NCBI GenBank assembly: GCA_023393015.1
Contig: JAEWMY010000005.1
Location: forward strand, 62,001-126,000
DNA from: Spirochaetota bacterium
GTDB lineage: Bacteria > Spirochaetota > Spirochaetia > Treponematales > Treponemataceae
DNA length: 64,000 nt
Reading direction: 5' to 3'
A program made the translations under genes and the position numbers. The notes below the pieces were generated by a model. It saw only the letters and a program-made list of their open reading frames with translations, did not search any database and had not been told where the DNA came from. The first letter of the stretch is position 1. Each line of letters starts with the position of its first letter. Of this stretch, positions 61,918-64,000 are shown one piece after another.

Positions 61918-62643
61918 TTACCGCCCCCTGAAAAACACGCGAACCTGCTTATACAGTCCCTCGCCCTCGCTCTTCGTGTCGACATCGCCGATATCGTTGA
62001 GCGTGGTATGTATCAACCGCCGCTCGAAGGGATTCATGGGCTCGAGAAGGATGGAGCCGCGCGAAGTTCGTACGCGGTCGGCGGTGGTGTACGCGAGTCG
62101 TACGAGCGACTCCTCGCGTCGAATTCGGTAATTCTCAGAATCGAGAATCACGCGCATGTCCTCGTGACCGAGCCGGCCGGCGTACACGTTAGCGAGCAAT
62201 TGCAGGGCGTCGAGATTCTTTCCCTTGCGCCCGATCAAAATCGAAGAACTTTTCGAGTTGAGCCTGAGGCCTATCTTGCGTTCCTCGCGGCTCATTACCT
62301 CGACAGTCACGTCATACCCCATTTTCCGGACCATGGACGCGACGAAATCGATCATCGATTTCTCGAACTCGTCCTTCGGAAGGGGATCCTGAAAGAGTGC
62401 CTTTCCGCGCGGAACCCCGCCGTCGAATTCGGCGTCGCCGCCCGAGTCCGCGCGTGACGCGCGGTTCGCGTGCGCTACGGGCTCGTCGGTGTGTACGCGG
62501 ATTTTTACGAACCCCTTCTTGAAAATGCTGTTTCTCTGCGCCTCGATTATTTCCACGTCGAACTGGTCCTTTTCAAGACCGAGTTCCGCGGCGGCAAGCT
62601 CAATGGCTTCCTTTTCGGTTTTACCCTCGAATTCATATGTCAT
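61918..62643 (-). CDS. jag: Jag/KhpB RNA-binding protein
   Basis: A 241-residue cytosolic RNA-binding protein: Jag-N domain (residues 1-50, TEKEAIELAAAELGLEKDQF, with FKKGFVKIRV), acidic linker, KH domain with GRKGKNLDALQLLANV (about residues 137-152, the IGxxG-type loop reading IGRKG) and a C-terminal R3H domain (LEPMNPFERRLIHTTL). Adjacent to yidC as in most bacteria. Binds RNA and affects cell elongation/division in Gram-positives. Confidence 0.95.
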   Translation of the reverse strand: MTYEFEGKTEKEAIELAAAELGLEKDQFDVEIIEAQRNSIFKKGFVKIRVHTDEPVAHANRASRADSGGDAEFDGGVPRGKALFQDPLPKDEFEKSMIDFVASMVRKMGYDVTVEVMSREERKIGLRLNSKSSSILIGRKGKNLDALQLLANVYAGRLGHEDMRVILDSENYRIRREESLVRLAYTTADRVRTSRGSILLEPMNPFERRLIHTTLNDIGDVDTKSEGEGLYKQVRVFFRGR

Positions 62644-62667
62644 AGCGTCGCTCCTGGCAAATAAAAA

Positions 62668-64000
62668 TCATTTTTTTACGAGCTCGAGTCCGCCCGTTTT
62701 CCGCTTCTCCATCATCCTGTTGATGATTACCTGCTGTCCCAGGGTCAGGATGTTCGAGAACGTCCAGTACAGCAAAAGCCCCGCGGGCGCGTTGTAGAAC
62801 AGGAAGAAGAAAACAAGCGGCATGCCGTACATCATGAACTTCATCGAGCTGTTCTGCTGGTTTGCGGTCGGCGTTTGGGTCACCTTTCCGAAAAACAGCT
62901 GTGAAACAACGTAAACAATGGGAAGGATACGGAGATTGTCTCCGAGGAAAGGCAACGAGAACGGGAAGAGCATCACGCTGTCGCCACGAGAAAGATCGGG
63001 AATCCATCCGGGAATGAACATCGCCCCCCGAAACTCGAAATAGTTGTTGAACAGGTTATACATCGCGAAAATAAGGGGAAACTGTATAAGCAGGGGCAGG
63101 CATCCCGAAAGGGGGTTATAACCGGACTCCTTGTAGAATTTGGCGAGTTCCTCGTTGAGCTTTTGCGGATTCCCGCGATACTTCTCCTGTATTTCCTGCA
63201 TCTTCGGCGCGTGTTCCTGCATCTTGTGAGTCGCCTCGGAGCTTTTCTTCGTAAGCGGGAAAATAACGATTCGCATCAGAATCGTCATTAGGATGATCGA
63301 AACGCCCCAGTTCGGCACGAGCTTGTAAAAAAGCTCCATGAACCACTTCAGCAGTATCTCGAGCGGCGCGAGGATACCGCTCGATTCGACCATTTCGTTG
63401 ATCTTGGTATCGGCGAGCTTGAACGAGTTGTTCCCCGCGACGTTGTACTTCGCCAGCTGCTTGTCGGTGCGAGGACCGATGTAGAACCGCCATACGTCCG
63501 TGTTGCGACTCCCCTCGATAGGCTGATGCACCAACAGCAACTGAGAATTGGCCGTTCCGTCGGAAGCGACAACGGAAGAATACGTCACGCCTTGAATGAA
63601 GTTCTCGGGAATCGCCACGATCGTGAAGTATTTTCCCGCGACGGCGGCCCACGAAAACTTGTCGGAGACGGACTTGGTTTGTCCCTGATTGACCGTCAGC
63701 GTTTTCTTCTTGCCGTTGAGAAGGTGGAAAAATTTGCGATATTCGTATTTATCCTGCTTTACGTCCCACTCCGGACCAAATTGCGGCGAAGCGCGCAGGG
63801 TGTAGGCGGCATCGCCGAACGCGAGCCCCGGAAGGTCCCTGTCTCCGTCTATCGTTATCTTGAGTTCGAACAGGTATTCGCCGGGAACGAAGCGATACTG
63901 TTTAACCAGGGTAAAACGGGCTTCGGTTCCGTCAGCCCTCCTTACCGTCATGGGCCGGAAAAAACCGATCTCGGTATCGCTGATTCTCTTGACGGAAAAA
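62668..64000 (-). CDS. yidC: membrane protein insertase YidC (N terminus cut by window edge)
   Basis: The last 444 residues of YidC; the frame stays open to the window end, so the N-terminal helix and part of the periplasmic domain lie outside. Visible are the beta-sandwich periplasmic domain (to about 63400), then the conserved insertase core: NWGVSIILMTILMRIVIFPLT with the hydrophilic-groove Arg, the cytosolic coiled pair (EATHKMQEHAPKMQEIQEKY), PLSGCLPLLIQFPLIFAMY and two final helices. An internal ATG at 63951 is not the true start. 24 bases separate it from jag. Confidence 0.97.
   Translation of the reverse strand, partial: FSVKRISDTEIGFFRPMTVRRADGTEARFTLVKQYRFVPGEYLFELKITIDGDRDLPGLAFGDAAYTLRASPQFGPEWDVKQDKYEYRKFFHLLNGKKKTLTVNQGQTKSVSDKFSWAAVAGKYFTIVAIPENFIQGVTYSSVVASDGTANSQLLLVHQPIEGSRNTDVWRFYIGPRTDKQLAKYNVAGNNSFKLADTKINEMVESSGILAPLEILLKWFMELFYKLVPNWGVSIILMTILMRIVIFPLTKKSSEATHKMQEHAPKMQEIQEKYRGNPQKLNEELAKFYKESGYNPLSGCLPLLIQFPLIFAMYNLFNNYFEFRGAMFIPGWIPDLSRGDSVMLFPFSLPFLGDNLRILPIVYVVSQLFFGKVTQTPTANQQNSSMKFMMYGMPLVFFFLFYNAPAGLLLYWTFSNILTLGQQVIINRMMEKRKTGGLELVKK

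Noticed and set aside
1..64000. CRISPR arrays, prophage, IS elements, tRNA or rRNA genes, defence systems
   Set aside because: I looked at the intergenic gaps (all under 300 bases) and at the gene content; no repeat-spacer series, transposase, integrase, cloverleaf or known defence gene is visible.

Overview
The window reads as chromosome of a free-living or gut-type anaerobic spirochaete, Treponema/Spirochaeta-like, with GC-rich third positions. Spirochaete-leaning traits are the archaeal-type pheS-pheT pair, a DUF5312-like protein, a bacterial cyclophilin-FKBP fusion, many lipoproteins with relaxed lipoboxes, a bactofilin/M23 pair and abundant signalling proteins (MCP, GGDEF, PilZ-like). 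Pyruvate:ferredoxin oxidoreductase plus two [FeFe] hydrogenase-family proteins point to a fermentative, H2-handling anaerobe. I see no phage, insertion sequence, CRISPR array, rRNA or tRNA gene. Genes are tightly packed: no gap exceeds 300 bases, many genes overlap by 4 bases, and several convergent pairs overlap at their 3' ends.

Layout. 1-6.8 kb: chemoreceptor, NYN-LOTUS protein, then a ferrous-iron/metal operon (feoA-feoB-DUF1007-NicO) divergent from a DtxR-type regulator. 6.85-11.8 kb: a five-gene H2-sensing operon containing a PAS-bearing sensory [FeFe] hydrogenase, a SpoIIE-type phosphatase, two small [2Fe-2S] proteins and a second, group B-like [FeFe] hydrogenase. 11.9-15.7 kb: methyltransferase; RicT/YaaR/bactofilin/M23 peptidase cluster (envelope shape). 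15.8-23.4 kb: tatD, dus, DUF5312-like gene, GGDEF cyclase, GH13 glucosidase, rhomboid, lipoprotein. 23.4-29.4 kb: a kinase-like sensor lacking its phospho-acceptor His, pheST, PilZ-like protein. 29.5-35 kb: esterase plus FecR lipoprotein, Crp/Fnr regulator, membrane protein, PspC, LPP20-like lipoprotein. 35.2-38.2 kb: an AT-richer three-gene glycosylation cassette (GT-C, GT2, GtrA), probably acquired. 38.3-41.9 kb: nifJ, with the codon bias of a highly expressed gene. 42-51.5 kb: hydrolases, TcdA, YjbQ, class IV aminotransferase, methyltransferase, DTW protein, DUF4139 protein. 51.7-58.5 kb: YugP-like protease, then MoxR-DUF58-transglutaminase, the last fused to a TPR region. 58.6-64 kb: a minus-strand run yidC (cut by the window end)-jag-unknown-glpK-cyclophilin/FKBP.

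How it fits together. NifJ makes reduced ferredoxin from pyruvate; hydrogenases of the group B type may exchange those electrons with protons, while the PAS-hydrogenase/phosphatase pair is built to sense H2 or redox state and control something not encoded here. The Feo operon would feed iron to these Fe-S enzymes under a DtxR-type regulator. The most interesting objects are the H2-sensor operon, the kinase with a degenerate phospho-acceptor box, the transglutaminase-TPR fusion, the FecR lipoprotein with two jelly-roll-like domains, and a set of promoters placed so close to ATG that leaderless translation is likely.
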